A DNA stretch of 64,000 nucleotides from Jacaranda mimosifolia. Taxonomy: Eukaryota; Streptophyta; Magnoliopsida; Lamiales; Bignoniaceae. The position numbers and the translations under genes were made by a program. Each line of letters starts with the position of its first letter. Positions within the stretch are counted from its first letter, which is position 1. Location of the stretch: contig CM032117.1 of NCBI GenBank assembly GCA_018894105.1, positions 44,502,501 through 44,566,500 of the forward strand, given 5' to 3'. Under the pieces are notes generated by a model. It saw only the letters and a program-made list of their open reading frames with translations, was not told the DNA's origin and searched no databases. This document shows positions 1 through 12,110 of this stretch, piece by piece.

Positions 1-770
1 TTATAGCTCGACGCTTACCATGCAAATACGGTCCTTCCGTCTCTTATTTCCCAAAAGAGGCTTAGGGAAAGATATTTGTCGACTCCCTAATAGCCTTGAT
101 ACTATATTTCTATTCACAATGTTCAATTCCCTTGCTTGACCTCATATTTGGAAAACTCATTTTCCAAATTGTCACACCATCTTGTGGAAGGAATTCTTGG
201 AATTGACCATTATAGAATACATTGCAGATGTACTAGCTCTTCACAAAAGCGAGGAGTTGGATTCCATTTTGGATCTCACAAACCTCCATGCCAAGTATCT
301 CATACCCAACCTCAACTAGAAAGACCCGCTAAGTGGCCAAGGAAGAGTCAAAGCATGAGGACCAGACACAAGGTTACCATAGATCCTCAGGTTAGAGGAC
401 TAATAATATGCACTAGTACAAGCTGGAGAACTTGCCACCACTGACTTGCCATTCCGGCTATCTAGTGGATTCTTTGGTGGGTTTTCAGTGCCTTGTTCTC
501 TAACAAGCACCTACTAACATGCACCCATATCTCATATGGTTGCTCACGGAATGGAGCAATATCCAACTCTTGGATTTATGCATCATTAGTGCAAGTTTAT
601 TCGGATCTTAGATGCCCTATCTCATAATATCCTATGACTTGAAAGATTTAAGATCACGACCATGTAAGACTTATTCCATGGTCACCGAACAAAGTCCCGT
701 AGTCATGAGTGATCTAAGGGCTTCATCCAAATACAAATGAACAAATAAAGAGCATAAGATGAAGATGGTC
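1..770. other. Unassigned sequence, no gene seen
   Basis: No reading frame here resembles a known protein. The longest open stretch, of about 100 codons near 136-444, has no recognisable motif. Composition is less AT-rich than the next kilobases. Because a copia-type LTR end follows directly, this may be the upstream (U3) part of that LTR or another decayed element. It shows no similarity by eye to the U3 of the copia LTRs at 21.8-31.2 kb. Confidence 0.3.
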
Positions 771-1104
771 ATATGAAGAATAACATTCAATCAAGATTGT
801 TTTACAAGGAAATAGCTTTACAAGGCCAATCCTATTGGCTTGCTGGGCACTATTCCAATAGGACATCGGCTTGCCGAACCTCTATAAATACTAATGTCTT
901 ATTACTTCTGTTTTACTGCTTTTCTTATCACTGGTCTGATTGGTATCTTAACTGGTATTTGTAAATTCCAGAGAGTAACTAAAACTATTTTCTACAAAAG
1001 ACTTTCATAGTTTTTGAAAGGCCTAAAAGTATTTTGAATGATAAACTTCCATTAAAATTTCTTAAGCCTAATTCACCCCTCTTAGGCATATAATCACTCG
1101 CACA
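771..1104 (+). mobile_element. Copia-type LTR, 3' portion (solo or truncated)
   Basis: The stretch from about 840 to 1104 matches, in opposite orientation, the LTRs of the copia element at 21.8-31.2 kb. Shared blocks include the TATA box with its flanks (TATAAATA at 883-890), the block around AAGACTT...GAAAGGCC, and the terminal block AAGCCTAATTCACCC ending in CTCGCACA. The downstream sequence has no primer-binding site and no gag, so this is a solo LTR, a 3' LTR of an element lying to the left, or a fragment. The left boundary is approximate. Confidence 0.6.
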
Positions 1105-1379
1105 TGTGAATCTTATGTGTTTGAATTTCGTATTACATATGCCTTTTATTCCTCAATACATGTATTTACTTCTACAAATGGAATAATAAGTTTTACTTTT
1201 ATGCATGTGACAGAATGAAATAAAAAGGCGAAGGAAGAAGCAGTCCAAGATGGGTAGAATCAAATTTTTGGAAGAGAAATCATGAGAAACTTACTTAGCA
1301 CTCGTATTAACTATGAGAGGGGCATTAAACTTGGAGTTGTAACTTCTAAGGGTAGAAAATGGGTAAGATATGAGACTAT

Positions 1380-1622
1380 ACAACTTCAGACAGCCATGGA
1401 GAACTAACAAATATAGAAAGTGAATTGAAATCTACAATAGATCTCATCAAAAGTCAACATGAAATTATTCAAAGCCAACAAGAACTAATTCAAAGCTAGC
1501 AAGAGACGATTCATACATATAATGAGCAATGCCAAACGCAAGATGAAGAAATAGCACAACTGAAAGATGCACAAATAAAGTTGAAACAACTTATGTTGGC
1601 ATTTCAAGATAAATTATGTTAA
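1380..1622 (+). pseudogene. Coiled-coil protein relic, possibly a CACTA transposon exon
   Basis: One frame reads about 80 codons rich in Glu, Gln, Lys and Ile, with repeats of the type SQHEIIQSQQELIQS, ending at a TAA (1620-1622). It is interrupted by one TAG (1497-1499), in a context where CAG would fit the repeat. The frame upstream closes at a stop near 1371. Such Gln/Glu-rich coiled coils are common at the C-terminus of plant transposon-encoded proteins, and the fragment lies 2 kb inside a CACTA terminus. Assignment to that transposon is inference from position. Confidence 0.4.
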
Positions 1623-2819
1623 AGGACCAGCACTTAAGTGAAGTCAAGTGAAACCTAGAGACCAATATTATCACATTCATTGTTGCTTATTATTTATATA
1701 TATATAATGAGCATTTAAAATTAAATGAATTCAAAAGTACTTGGAGATGTTTGGGATTTCAATTCGTTAAGAACAATTTTTATAAGATTTTAATTTTCAA
1801 AAAATGATGACCAACCCATTTCCATTGTATTAGTGTCTTTTTTAGTGGTTTTACTTTTGTTGGAATTTTGTTATTTTGTTTACCACATGTATTACAAATA
1901 AAGTTGGGGTCTTTGTTGTAGTTTGATATGGTTATAATTGTTGGTTGATTTTGTTATATTATGGTTTGCAATTGCTTCAATTAAATTAGTTGTACATAAG
2001 TTATTTTTTCTACTCATTTATTTAAACATGGCTTGGTTTTATTTTGCTTAATATTCTGCATATATAGTGTTTGCCTTTCTTCTTCGTCCCTTGTGATGTT
2101 ATCTCTGCATTTTTGTGAAACAATATTGTTCATTATAGGTTTTTTTGTAAGTATTCTGATCTAGTATGCCTTCTTTAATATATTAGGATTTTTTTTCTTC
2201 TCTTAATGTTTCCCTTTTTTAATTGCAGATTTTTGGAAGTGAACTCCCAATTTTATGTTGTGCAATGCAAACTATCATGGTGGACATGCTTCCAAGCTAT
2301 GTGACATAAAACTTTCCTTAATTGTCAATTTGCTATGTTAGATATAAACTTCTTTGCACAAATTGATACTTTTAACATGTTATTTTGCTTTCTTCATACT
2401 ATCTTGATTAGGAAGTAATTACTTATTTTGCTACTAGGAATTTAATATAATGTATGAATTTGTGTTGGATATTTTTGAATTTGGGACTCTTGAATGATGT
2501 ATTTTGGGGATATATTGTGTCTTCTTGTGTGGGGTGCTTTTTGAATTTCAAAATATATAATGATGTTTATTTTGGGACTAGATTGTCATTTTGTGTTGCA
2601 TGTTTTTGAGTAGAGTATTAATGTGTACATGATGGTGTTCTAATTGCTCATTTTTAATGGTGGAAATGTTCTTGGGATGAATGTTGCACAAGATGTTTTT
2701 CTGGTTGCATAGTGTTAATGTTTAAGGATGCTATAGGGATGCATGTTGGACATGATGGTGTTCTCATTCCACACTATATTTATAGTGCTAAATGTATGGT
2801 TTACAAATTGTAATGAATA
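1623..2819. other. AT-rich non-coding interior, probably CACTA element
   Basis: No credible reading frame. T-rich tracts and a TTTTTTAATTGCAG splice-acceptor-like string near 2215-2229 suggest old intron or UTR sequence. It is probably part of the transposon that ends at 3589. Confidence 0.3.
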
Positions 2820-3589
2820 CAGGTTATATTATTGTTATCAAAATAATTTTTAGGTAATAATAATTTGCTCATTTTAATTATAACTTGTAACAAAATATTG
2901 ATTCAATAAAATTTATAAGCAACAATTTTGTTACCTATATTTATTTTTAACACAAGCCTACAATTTTTTAGGTTATGGTAACAAGATCTTTTTGTCATTC
3001 TAACTATTTGTAATGAAATTTTGATTTTATTAATTTAAAGGTAACGATTATGACATTTTGTTCCGAATATATTTTTAATAAAGAGGCATTCATTATTTTG
3101 GTAATAAAATTATTTGTCATATTAACTATTGGTAATGAAAGAACTAGTTGTAATTAATTTATTATTTAAGTTACCGTAACAATTTTTTTGGTTGCATATT
3201 CTATTGGTAACGAAATGTAATAAAATATATAATTGTAATTAAATTAAATTTTGGTGATGAAAATGTATTACATAGCGGAATTACTTTTTGTGGTAACAAA
3301 TAATTTCGTTAGAATTACATTATCTATTGTGATTAAATCACGTCTGTTATCATTAAACTACCTTTTGTAATGATATATTTCATTACCATTTCCTTTTGTG
3401 GTAGTGAAATAGATTTTGTTACTAAATGCATTGGTAAGAAAGGCTAAAAATTTCATTACCATTTATTATTAGCAATGGGCTTTAGCTCACAAAGTTCTAG
3501 TAACAAAAGTTTCATTACCATTACATATTGTAACGAATTTTACATATATGGAAACGAAAATTTTAGCATTTGTGTAATTTGTTGTAGTG
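2820..3589. mobile_element. CACTA (En/Spm) transposon terminal region
   Basis: The segment ends with TTGTTGTAGTG at 3579-3589, the reverse complement of CACTACAACAA, which is the diagnostic CACTA terminus. The preceding 750 bp is crowded with short motifs of the type GGTAACGAAA, GTAATGAAA and TTTCATTACCATTT in both orientations, as expected for subterminal transposase-binding repeats. The other terminus was not found in the window, so the element either starts to the left of base 1 or is truncated. The 3-bp TSD cannot be tested with one end. Confidence 0.65.
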
Positions 3590-5065
3590 CCATAAATTAC
3601 TCATGTATCCTATACTCAAAAATCACCCATTACTATATACTCAAATTTAACCTATTAACCTAAAATTATCTGTACTAAATTAGATGTATACCATATGAAA
3701 AATTAAAAATATTTATTAATTTTTATGTAATAGTGTATTTTTTTTAGCTAGTTATATCTATTTGCTTGAATAATATTATATGAAATAACGCTATTTGAAA
3801 CAAGAGTAGAAATAATAAACTAAAGAGATTAATAAGTAATATATTTAGAGAAAACAATAGAAAGAAAAAATATAATAGGAATAGAGGAGGGAGAAAAAAT
3901 AATTTTTTTTTTTAACTTTCGATTTTAACCAAAATTAAATGTAAAGATGAACTATGGCAAATAATTTGTTTAGTATATATTGAGAAAATTTATACATAAG
4001 TCCAAATAAACTAAACCCAATGGATTTTGAGTTAAATAGGGAAGGATATAGCTAGGGTATTATTATTTTAGGTATTTTAGAATAGGGCAAGATATAAGGT
4101 ATTTATGCCTGGATATTTTAGGATATGAGTGGAGAGGGTTATATATACTTTACCTATTAAAAGACCCATTTTATAGGTATAGGATATTGGGTATTTTGTG
4201 GATGTAGGCCATACCCATATATATTTTAATCTTTTTAATGGGTTTGGGTAAGGTCTGATCTCTTGTTTATTCATTGTGTTTAGGTATGGCTATTGTAATA
4301 TTTTTATAGGTTTGAGTAGGATAAAAATCTACCCATTGATATACAAGCCTACTCTCATCAATTGAGGTACATCTTTAAGAAAAAAACTCCCAACTAAATG
4401 CATGTTGACAGGATAATACCTCGAAGCAATTAGACATTAATGTCAAGCGACGGATTTGGTCATTATCATATGGCACCATCTATATATGGAACAACAACCA
4501 TGCGCCTCTTTCCAAGATGATGAATGAATTTGTCATCCAAAATGAAAGCCCAGCTACTTCGAGGTATTGTTTTGCCATCACACATTCAATAGAGGATTTT
4601 GTCTAAAAAAGGCATTTCAAAGGTTGAGAAAGGGGGAATAGTTTATAAACTATTTTAAAACTCTCAACTCCTCTAGTATGAAACAAATTTGTAACATCAA
4701 TATAGTTTAGTTTATATGCTATAATACAAAGATATAGCTTGCAACAAAATATAGTTATTAGGACATTATTTGGGTGTAATTCTCACTATCTAGTGTATAT
4801 GTACCTAAAAAGAATGGGGGAAGTACGAAGCATTTGTTACATATGATCAATGACAAATGAAAGTTTAACAAGTTTGTGATTATAATAGAAAAACAAAACA
4901 AAGCTTAAATTAAATACGTTTCACTTAAAAAAGCCCATTTCTTTAACTTTGACTTATGGACTCCATTGTCTTTATTGAAAATTTTAGGCACCAGAAATTT
5001 TCTCAGGATGAATTATTAGTAATTAGCTGAATACGTTTTAACTAAACTGAAATATTCATCACTAT
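3590..5065. other. AT-rich intergenic sequence, no gene seen
   Basis: No supported gene. About 4040-4280 is dense in GGGTAT/GGTATTTTAGG-type repeats, which could be a decayed small transposon. No terminal repeats or TSD could be defined. Confidence 0.4.
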
Positions 5066-6190
5066 TAGGGATGTCAATTTAACTTATTATCCGTGGGCAT
5101 CCGCTAGCTCCAATTCAATGGGTTTGGGATTTTAGTAATTGACTGAGTATTGAGGTAGGTATGGAGAATACTTGTTTTGACCACGAAGATGCAGAGACGG
5201 ATATGATATAACTCTTTCCAACTCCGTACCTGCCCAAATAAATATCCAATGGGGAATTGGAGATTGGACATGGGGAATCTCCTTCTCTACCTCGACCTCC
5301 ACCTCCATAATCCACATATATATATATATGTATATGTACGCATAAATTTATATTGATTTAATTAATTTTACAATTTAAACTATCTAACTATTAAATTCTT
5401 AATGTTGTATTTTATTTCTTTTATCAAAGTAATGAAGTTTGAATTGTTTACTTTGAATAAAACAATGCAATAAGCAGAATAGTAAATTTAACAATCGTAA
5501 TCAATAGCAACACAAATAATATATTTATTTTAATTTATAACAAAGTGTTTACTTGTAATTTTTAATCAAGTAGGATTTTGATACTTTGCGTGATTTTGAA
5601 CCATTTATCTAAATATATATAAAATTTAAAATCATATATACTAAAATAACACAAGCTTAAAGATTTAAAATTAGTGGAACACACACACACACATATATAA
5701 ATATATTCTATTATAATTAAAGAGAATTTTTAAAATTCAAATAGAAAGAGAGATATGAATAGTCACCTGAAAAACTAAGATGATACAAAAATGGGGTTGA
5801 TTCATATTTATCTAATTTCAATTAATAATATGAAGGATTAAAGATCAAAGAGAGTAATAAAATGATGGATGTAACTTTTTGTGATTTGAATTATATATAT
5901 ATCCTATTTTACTTTTGTTGATCTTGGATTATATTTATTTTGAGCCAATTTATATATAATTGTAGACTTTTGAATTAGTTATATATTTCTATTTAATCCA
6001 TTCTAAAAATGGAATGAGAAACGGGGAATGGGGAATATCCGCAAAAGTCTCCGCATCCACTGAATGGGGAGATGGATATAAAGTTCTCCTCCCCGTCGAG
6101 TATGGAGATGGGTATAGAGATTAATTTCGAAAATGGCGATAAGGATAGGGACAAGTAATCCCTGACTTGACCTTCCCGATGCCATCCCTA
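5066..6190. mobile_element. Non-autonomous hAT-like transposon, 1,125 bp, with 8-bp TSD
   Basis: The left end reads TAGGGATGTC and the right end GATGCCATCCCTA, so the termini are inverted repeats (TAGGGATG/CATCCCTA). The 8 bp immediately outside each end are identical, ATCACTAT at 5058-5065 and again at 6191-6198. An 8-bp duplication with TAGGGATG-type ends is characteristic of the hAT superfamily. The two subterminal zones are richer in GGGGAAT/GGAGAT motifs and the middle is AT-rich. No transposase reading frame is present, so it would depend on a partner element. Confidence 0.85.
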
Positions 6191-6198
6191 ATCACTAT

Positions 6199-6393
6199 TT
6201 GATCAATAAAATGCTATTTTTAAGAAAACTATTCATATTTTTTGCTCATACATGGAATTCCCACATTAGCCTCAATTTTTAACATGGCTTTCATAGCAAC
6301 TGGTTCTAGAGGTATTGAATTGGTATAACTCTTGCCTCTTAACAGTTGAACTTAGTTCTTCTAGTAAATTAGCTCTGGTCCCTCTAGGGGCCA
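6199..6393. other. Short spacer ending in the TSD of the solo LTR
   Basis: No gene is visible. The last five bases (6389-6393, GGCCA) are repeated at 20304-20308 and mark the target site of the large interrupted LTR that follows. Confidence 0.6.
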
Positions 6394-7333
6394 TGTAATA
6401 CCCCTAAAATATGGTATTTTGGAAAAATTAGAACTTAGAAATCAAGATATTGGTCGGTCGGATATTAGGGCTTGGAAAATAAATAAAAAGGACTTAATTG
6501 CAAGAAAATTAGAAATTTTAGGGTCAATCCGTAATTAAAGAAAATCTAATTGTACTAAAATTGAAAGTTTTGGGGTTTACAAGGTATATATTCTTGGTCA
6601 AAGGGGCTAATGTCATGCACTCATATTATCTTGGGGTTGGATTGAAAGATTTACAACCTTGAAGGATTCAATTGAAAATTCTGGGGTTAATTTGAGAGGC
6701 AGGTAAAGTTTAATTATATCTAAACCATATTTTCATTTCTTCTCCCATTTTCATCATCTTCTCCACCGAGACCCTCCATTCCCTCTCACTGGCGATCACC
6801 TCTGGCCACACCTTGAAACAAAAATCTAAACTACCCAACACACTCCTCACCTTCTTAAGAGTAGAATGGTACCACATGCAACGTGAATCACCAGTAGACG
6901 GTGAGGTAGCAGTAGTCCGAGAAAATAGCCATGGTGGAGTTTGACGGGAACAGTGCTCTAGTGAGTATTTGATGCTACCAAGGTATGGGATTGTAGCTTT
7001 CATTTCAGAGATCATGACGATAGCTTTAAATTGAACTTTAACGCGGCGGCGAGTAACACCTAGCAACTTTGGAACTGCAATTGGAATTCAATTAGGCAAC
7101 AAATGGTGAAATTGAAGTGGGGGTTGTGTTCGGTAAACTGAGATGCATCTGCTGGTGGTGGTGGTGGTGAACTTTTCTAGCGGCGGTGCACGACGACGGT
7201 GCTGAGATAGTTTGTTCGTCTCGTCGCGGTGGTTCTAGTGATGGTGTTGGTTTATAGATTTGGGGCTCCAATAGCAAGAAATTGGTAAAGAATTAGATCG
7301 GGTTATGTATATACACATATGTTATATCATATT

Positions 7334-8006
7334 TGATATAGGATGGCCCAAAATGGCCCAAATCAGTGAGGCCCAACACTCAATCAACGGCCCAGGACCC
7401 AAGTGACTTGTCGACCCTATTTGATTGATCGACAAGGCGCTCCATGGCCTTCGAAGATACTTGACCTTTGTCGACTTGTCAAGGTCGATTCGCAAGTCGA
7501 ACCCCGCACAGTACTCTGCTACTGCATTAAATGCATTGACTAGCAACACGCCTTCGCATTAATGGCGCATGCCCTCCCATTACTGCCTGACACAGCAGAC
7601 GCCGCAACAGTGTGCCATCTTGTCCTGCAGCATAAAAGGACATCCAGTTGGCAATATTCAAATGGGGGAATTGACCAATTACCCCCGGCAGGAGGCTGGA
7701 GGTCCCTTGGGTAAGCCAAGGGCTTCCCTGACATTTCCTACAAGGGAGAGGAATATAAAAACCCCTCAACCTTGCCTCTCACAGGTATGCACTCATACAC
7801 TCAAAAGCCCCTAAGTTCCGCTGCTCGATTTCAGAGATCGAATATGTACTGACTTGAGCGTCGGAGGGCCTAAGCCAAGGGCCTCTCGGCTAGCCTAACG
7901 TTTGCTGTGATTGCAGGATTCCAATCCTAAACCAATCCAGAAAATCATACCTTGGATCGTGATTCAGACCCGATTCATACTCATCATCGAAACTGAACCC
8001 TCATCA
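7334..8006 (+). repeat. Tat-like element 5' LTR
   Basis: 673 bp, starting TGATATAGGATGGCCC and ending GAACCCTCATCA. A TATA box (TATAAAA, 7754-7760) lies in the block GAGAGGAATATAAAAACCCC and is kept in all three copies of this LTR, so transcription should start shortly downstream. Confidence 0.85.
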
Positions 8007-8025
8007 TTTGGCGCTGTCTGTGGGA
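8007..8025 (+). other. Primer-binding site of the Tat-like element
   Basis: TTTGGCGCTGTCTGTGGGA directly follows the 5' LTR. It is of the TGGCGCCG... class used by Tat and Athila elements, usually assigned to tRNA-Asp-type primers. The match to a particular tRNA was not tested. Confidence 0.65.
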
Positions 8026-8046
8026 AACTGAGAATCCTCTATCAAA

Positions 8047-9565
8047 ATGGTGAACACTAGGCGAGCCCCATCCGGGAGGGAGGAGAACCAGAGATCTAGC
8101 TCTCCTGCCACCTGCCAGAACCAAGGACAAGACGCGCAAGCACCCAGTACGCAGCCGGAACCTGTGGTCACTTTCACAATGCCCTAACTGATGCAGCTCA
8201 TCAGCGAGCAAATCTCAGCACAGATTTTTGCCCAGCTTTCGGCCGCACTGAATAGACATGCTGTGCAACCGGGGCCGGTGGCCAGTGCCACAGCCCGCAG
8301 GCCCGAAAAGAGCGTAGCCAGAAGAGTACACATAGATACTGGAGTCCCCTAGACGTCCGTCCTGGAGAGAAGCGAGCCTGGGCCGTTTTCCGAGGGAGGC
8401 AGTCCGTCCACCGCCGAGAGAGGAGGTGGCAGACTCCGTGGACCACGACGTTCGGCCCCTTCGAGCCCCGCAGTGCTATAGGGCCGGGCATTCCAGAGGC
8501 AGGCAGAACTAGGACCAGCAGGAATGGGAGGAAGTCTCTCGCCAGGTGCAACAACTGAATAAGCATCTAGACGAACTCTTAAAGATGAATGTTGACAAGA
8601 CCATGCAACCGGAGATGCCTTCAAGATTCCGAAGGGAACGGGACTCCCCTTTTGTCCAGGAGATCATCGATGAGCGCATTGCCATTGATGCGAAGATCCC
8701 CACTGGGCTCCTAAGGTATGACAGTTCCATGGACCCGAATGAGCATTTGCTGCAGTTTGAGCATATGATGCAGCTGCATGGGCATAACGACTATATACAT
8801 GCAAAGATGCTCATGACCACTTTACAGGGCGTGGCCCTAGACTGGTTTGTGAAGTTGGAACCGACGTCCATTTTCTCATACGACCAGTTATGTGACAAAT
8901 TCTTGCACCAGTTCGCCAGCAGGAGGAGGGCGAAGCTACTGCACACCCACATGCACACGGTAAAACAGGCTGAGGGCGAGTCTCTGCGGGACTTATTCAC
9001 CAGATTCAACATCGAGGTGTTGAAGATAAACAGCTCGAGGATTGAATTTTTGATTGATGTGCTGTTTCTGGGCTTAAGGCACAAGGAGTGCGCCAATGCT
9101 TTGGTACGTGGACAGCCAAGAACAATGGAGGAGCTTCTCGACCTCACAGAGAGGTACGTGACCAAGGAGGAGATGAACAAAATGACATATGGCAGCATAG
9201 AGGCCGACAAGAAAAATGGCAAGGAGAAAGAGGAGAGGCAGAACAGGGAGGGGTGCCGCTCCCCGATCAGACGTTTCCATGACTACACCCCACTCTCCAT
9301 GCCGAGGAAGGAAGTACTCTTTGCCATACAACATGATAACCTGCTTAAAAAGCCTCAAAAAATTACAGAAACTGAGGCTATGACGAAGTCCGGAAAGTAT
9401 TGCCATTTTCACAAGCAAAAAGGGCACGACATCGAGGACTGCTTCAATTTGAAAGATGGGATCGAGAGGCTGATTAGGCAGGGACATTTGAAAAAGTTTG
9501 TCGAGGAGATAGCTCGACGAGATAGCTCGACGAGAGGAAGGGGCAACCGACCGGACTCCCCGTAG
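8047..9565 (+). pseudogene. Tat-like gag (capsid and zinc knuckle), disrupted
   Basis: Gag would form the particle that packages the element's RNA. The likely start is the ATG at 8047 (MVNTRRAPSGREE), 40 bp past the LTR. The N-terminal part is broken by TAA (8187), TAG (near 8350), another stop near 8467 and a frame change near 8505. From 8546 an intact 339-codon frame covers the retrotransposon gag capsid domain (NEHLLQFEHMM, ALDWFVKLEPTSI, SLRDLFTRFN). It ends with a CX2H-type knuckle region (YCHFHKQKGHDIEDC) followed by LKDGIERLIRQGHLKKFV, the usual end of Tat-lineage gag. Confidence 0.8.
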
Positions 9566-9590
9566 AGAAAGGTCGGTCAGCCCGCGACTA

Positions 9591-10498
9591 GTGACTAAAG
9601 GAAAGAAACTAGCCCAAGAAACCCACCCGCCCGTCAGGGGTGTCATCGACACGATTGCCGGGGGGCCTGCAGGAAGGGACTCCCAAAACACAAGAAAGCA
9701 AACCCAGAGGCAACTTGACTCAACCAAACCTTCTAGGGTCGAAACAGTATTCCAGTTGACAACCAGTACCGAGCCGATCTCTTTCACTGATGCAGATTTA
9801 GACCACCTCGAGGGTCAGGCCACGGACCAGAAGCTCGACTGCCCAACGCCAACTTCAAGGTGAGAAAGGTGTTAGTCGACAATGGCAGCTCGGCGAACAT
9901 CATATTTCTGTCGACCTTGAACAGAATAGACTTGGGCAAACTGAAATTTAATCCAGTCAGAACTCCTCTAGTTGGATTCGGGGGGTTAGAAATTATACCA
10001 GAAGGGTCGATTAGCCTATCCACTACATTCGGGCAGGGACACCGTAGCCGAAATTTGATGATCAACTACTTAGCGGTCGATGCCCCTTTTGCTTACAATG
10101 CCATTGTAGGTCGACCAGCCCTAAATGACTTCAGAGCCATCGCATCCACATGCCACATGAAAATAAAGTTCCCAACCCTCGCGGGGGTTGGTGAGCTTTT
10201 ATGCAATATCAAAGATGCCTGGCGTTGCTACACAATCTCGGTGGATTCCAGCGGGCAGAAAAAGAGACCAGAATTGAAGGCCTCGGGGGACGCCCCTGTA
10301 GCGAAACTCGATGAGGGACCTTTATTGAAAAAGAAGAAGTTGGAGGACACCAGGGTCGAGCCAACAGGAGAATTCAAAACAATTGAGCTCGAACTAAGGA
10401 ACCCCGACAAGACAACGAGGATCAGAGCTGATATGGGGGATCGATTAGAGTGCCTCATGGTCGACTTCCTCCGACGCAAAATCGATGTCTTCACATGA
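9591..10498 (+). pseudogene. Tat-like aspartic protease region, disrupted
   Basis: The protease would process the gag-pol polyprotein. The catalytic motif VLVDNGSSANIIF is visible with Asp at 9878-9880. DNGS in place of DTGS is usual in this lineage. The second typical segment, FAYNAIVGRPALNDF, follows at about residue 77 of that frame. A linker (frame from 9591) precedes it in another frame, so at least one frameshift lies near 9845. The frame closes at TGA (10496-10498) after DVFT, where related proteins usually have Trp. Confidence 0.8.
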
Positions 10499-11350
10499 AA
10501 ATCTGCCGATCTGCAGGGCATCGACCCCGACATCAGCGTTCACAGGCTCAACGTGGATCCTGCCCACAAGCCAATCCGACAGAAGAAGAGAACTTTCAAT
10601 GCTGAGCGGACACAGATCATCGAGGATGAGGTTAGCAAACTTCTAGAGGCTGGTTATATTGTAGAAATCCAATATCCTTCTTGGCTTTGTAATGTAGTAC
10701 TTGTTCGCAAGAACGAGGGAAAATGGAGGATGTGTAATGATTTCACAGATTTGAATAAAGCATGTCCTAAGGATCCTTACCCCTTGCCTCGTATTGATTT
10801 ACTTGTTGATTTCATGGCTGGTTGCGAATTGCTTAGCATGATGGATGCATTTCAAGGCTACTACAAAATATTCATGGCACTTGAGGATAGGGATAAAATC
10901 GCTTTTGTTGTTCCCAATGGGGTATATTGCTTTTTAGTTATGCTGTTTGGACTTAAGAATGCCGGAGCAACTTACCAAAGATTAGTTAACTCCATGTTCA
11001 AGAATGAAATTGGGAAATCAATGGAGGTTTATGTCGATGACATGATTGTGAAAACAAAGAAAGCAGAAAGCCACTTGGTCGACCTGAGCCACACATTTTC
11101 CATTCTGAGAGCTTTCGGTATAAAGCTCAATGCTAACAAATGTACATTCGAGGTTCGAGGAGGAAAATTCCTTGGGTATATGGTCAGTCAGAGAGGTATT
11201 GAGGCTAACCCCCAGAAAATTCAAGCAGTTCTACACATTGTTCCATCGCGCACCATTCGGGAAGTCCAACGCTTCGTGGGCAGAATTATTGCTTTGGGCA
11301 GGTTCATAGCTAGGCTGGCAGACAAGAGCCTACCTTTCTTAAAATCTTGA
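10499..11350 (+). pseudogene. Tat-like reverse transcriptase, nearly intact core
   Basis: The open stretch 10553-11350 (265 codons) contains the ordered RT motifs: WLCNVVLVRKNEGKWRMCNDF, LNKACPKDPYPLP, MDAFQGYYKI, the LFGLKNAGATYQR segment and the catalytic YVDDM box (11030-11044) with both Asp present. KFLGYMVSQRGIEANP and the connection segment follow. The frame shifts by one base at an A-run near 11341: the expected continuation lies in the next frame. RT would copy the RNA genome into DNA. Confidence 0.9.
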
Positions 11351-12110
11351 GAAACACAAAGAAATCGAGATTCAAATGGGACGAACAGTGTGACCAAGCT
11401 CTGATCAACCTCAAGCAACACCTCTTTTCGCCACCTCTCCTCGCCAAGCCTGAGCTCGGAGAAATTTTATAGTTATATCTGGCGGTCTCTTCGGCTTCCA
11501 TCAGTTCAGTGTTAACAACGATGAGAGCTGGAAACCCTTGTCCAGTTTACTATTGCAGCAAGGCTCTTCAGGGGCTTGAATATAACTATTTGGAGATCGA
11601 GAAGTTCGCCCTAGCCCTAGTTATGTCAGCAAGAAAACTGCGGCCCTATTTCCAATCCCATACAATTGTGGTACTAACGAACCAGCCACTAAAGATGGTG
11701 TTATCGAAGCCAGACACTTCGGGTTGACTCACGAAATGGGCTATCGAACTAGGAGAATTCGACATCCAGTTCCAACCCGGAGCAACAATAAAAGCATAGG
11801 TGTTAGCGGACTTCATCCTCAAGAGAGTCGATCTCCGGTTCAAGAGATGGAGGACACACCTTGGTGGACCCTACATATTGACGGGTCCACGACATCTACT
11901 GGAGGAGGAATAGGCGTATCCCTCCGATCCCCGCTGCCTGAAGACTATGATTTTGCAGTAAAACTCGACTTCCCAGTCACTAATAATGAAGCTGAATATG
12001 AGGCACTCATTGCAGGAATGCGCATGGCCATAGACCGCAGGGTCGATAAGATAGCGGCCTTTTGCTGATTTGTCGCGGAGTAGGTCGAGGGAAACTTCAA
12101 CGCGAGAGAA
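11351..12110 (+). pseudogene. Tat-like RNase H plus second (archaeal-type) RNase H
   Basis: The first RNase H is recognisable from about 11470 to 11780 (PVYYCSKALQG, NYLEIEKFALALV, LTKWAIELGEFDI) and is broken by TAG at about 11471, TGA near 11725 and TAG near 11799. A second domain at 11850-12068 reads WTLHIDGSTTSTGGGIGV...FPVTNNEAEYEALIAGM, the archaeal-type RNase H diagnostic of the Tat lineage. It has an Asp in HIDGS and a Glu in NEAEYEAL. Two RNase H domains in a row separate this element from Athila and from chromoviruses. Confidence 0.8.

Noticed and set aside
7527..7814. Open frames on both strands recurring at 15.84-16.2 kb and 17.7-18.3 kb
   Set aside because: They lie wholly inside the three LTR copies and recur only because the LTRs are repeated.
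8791..9787. Long minus-strand open frames opposite the Tat-like gag
   Set aside because: Antisense shadows of the GC-richer gag coding region; they lack the domain seen in the true antisense gene at 14.1-17.3 kb.
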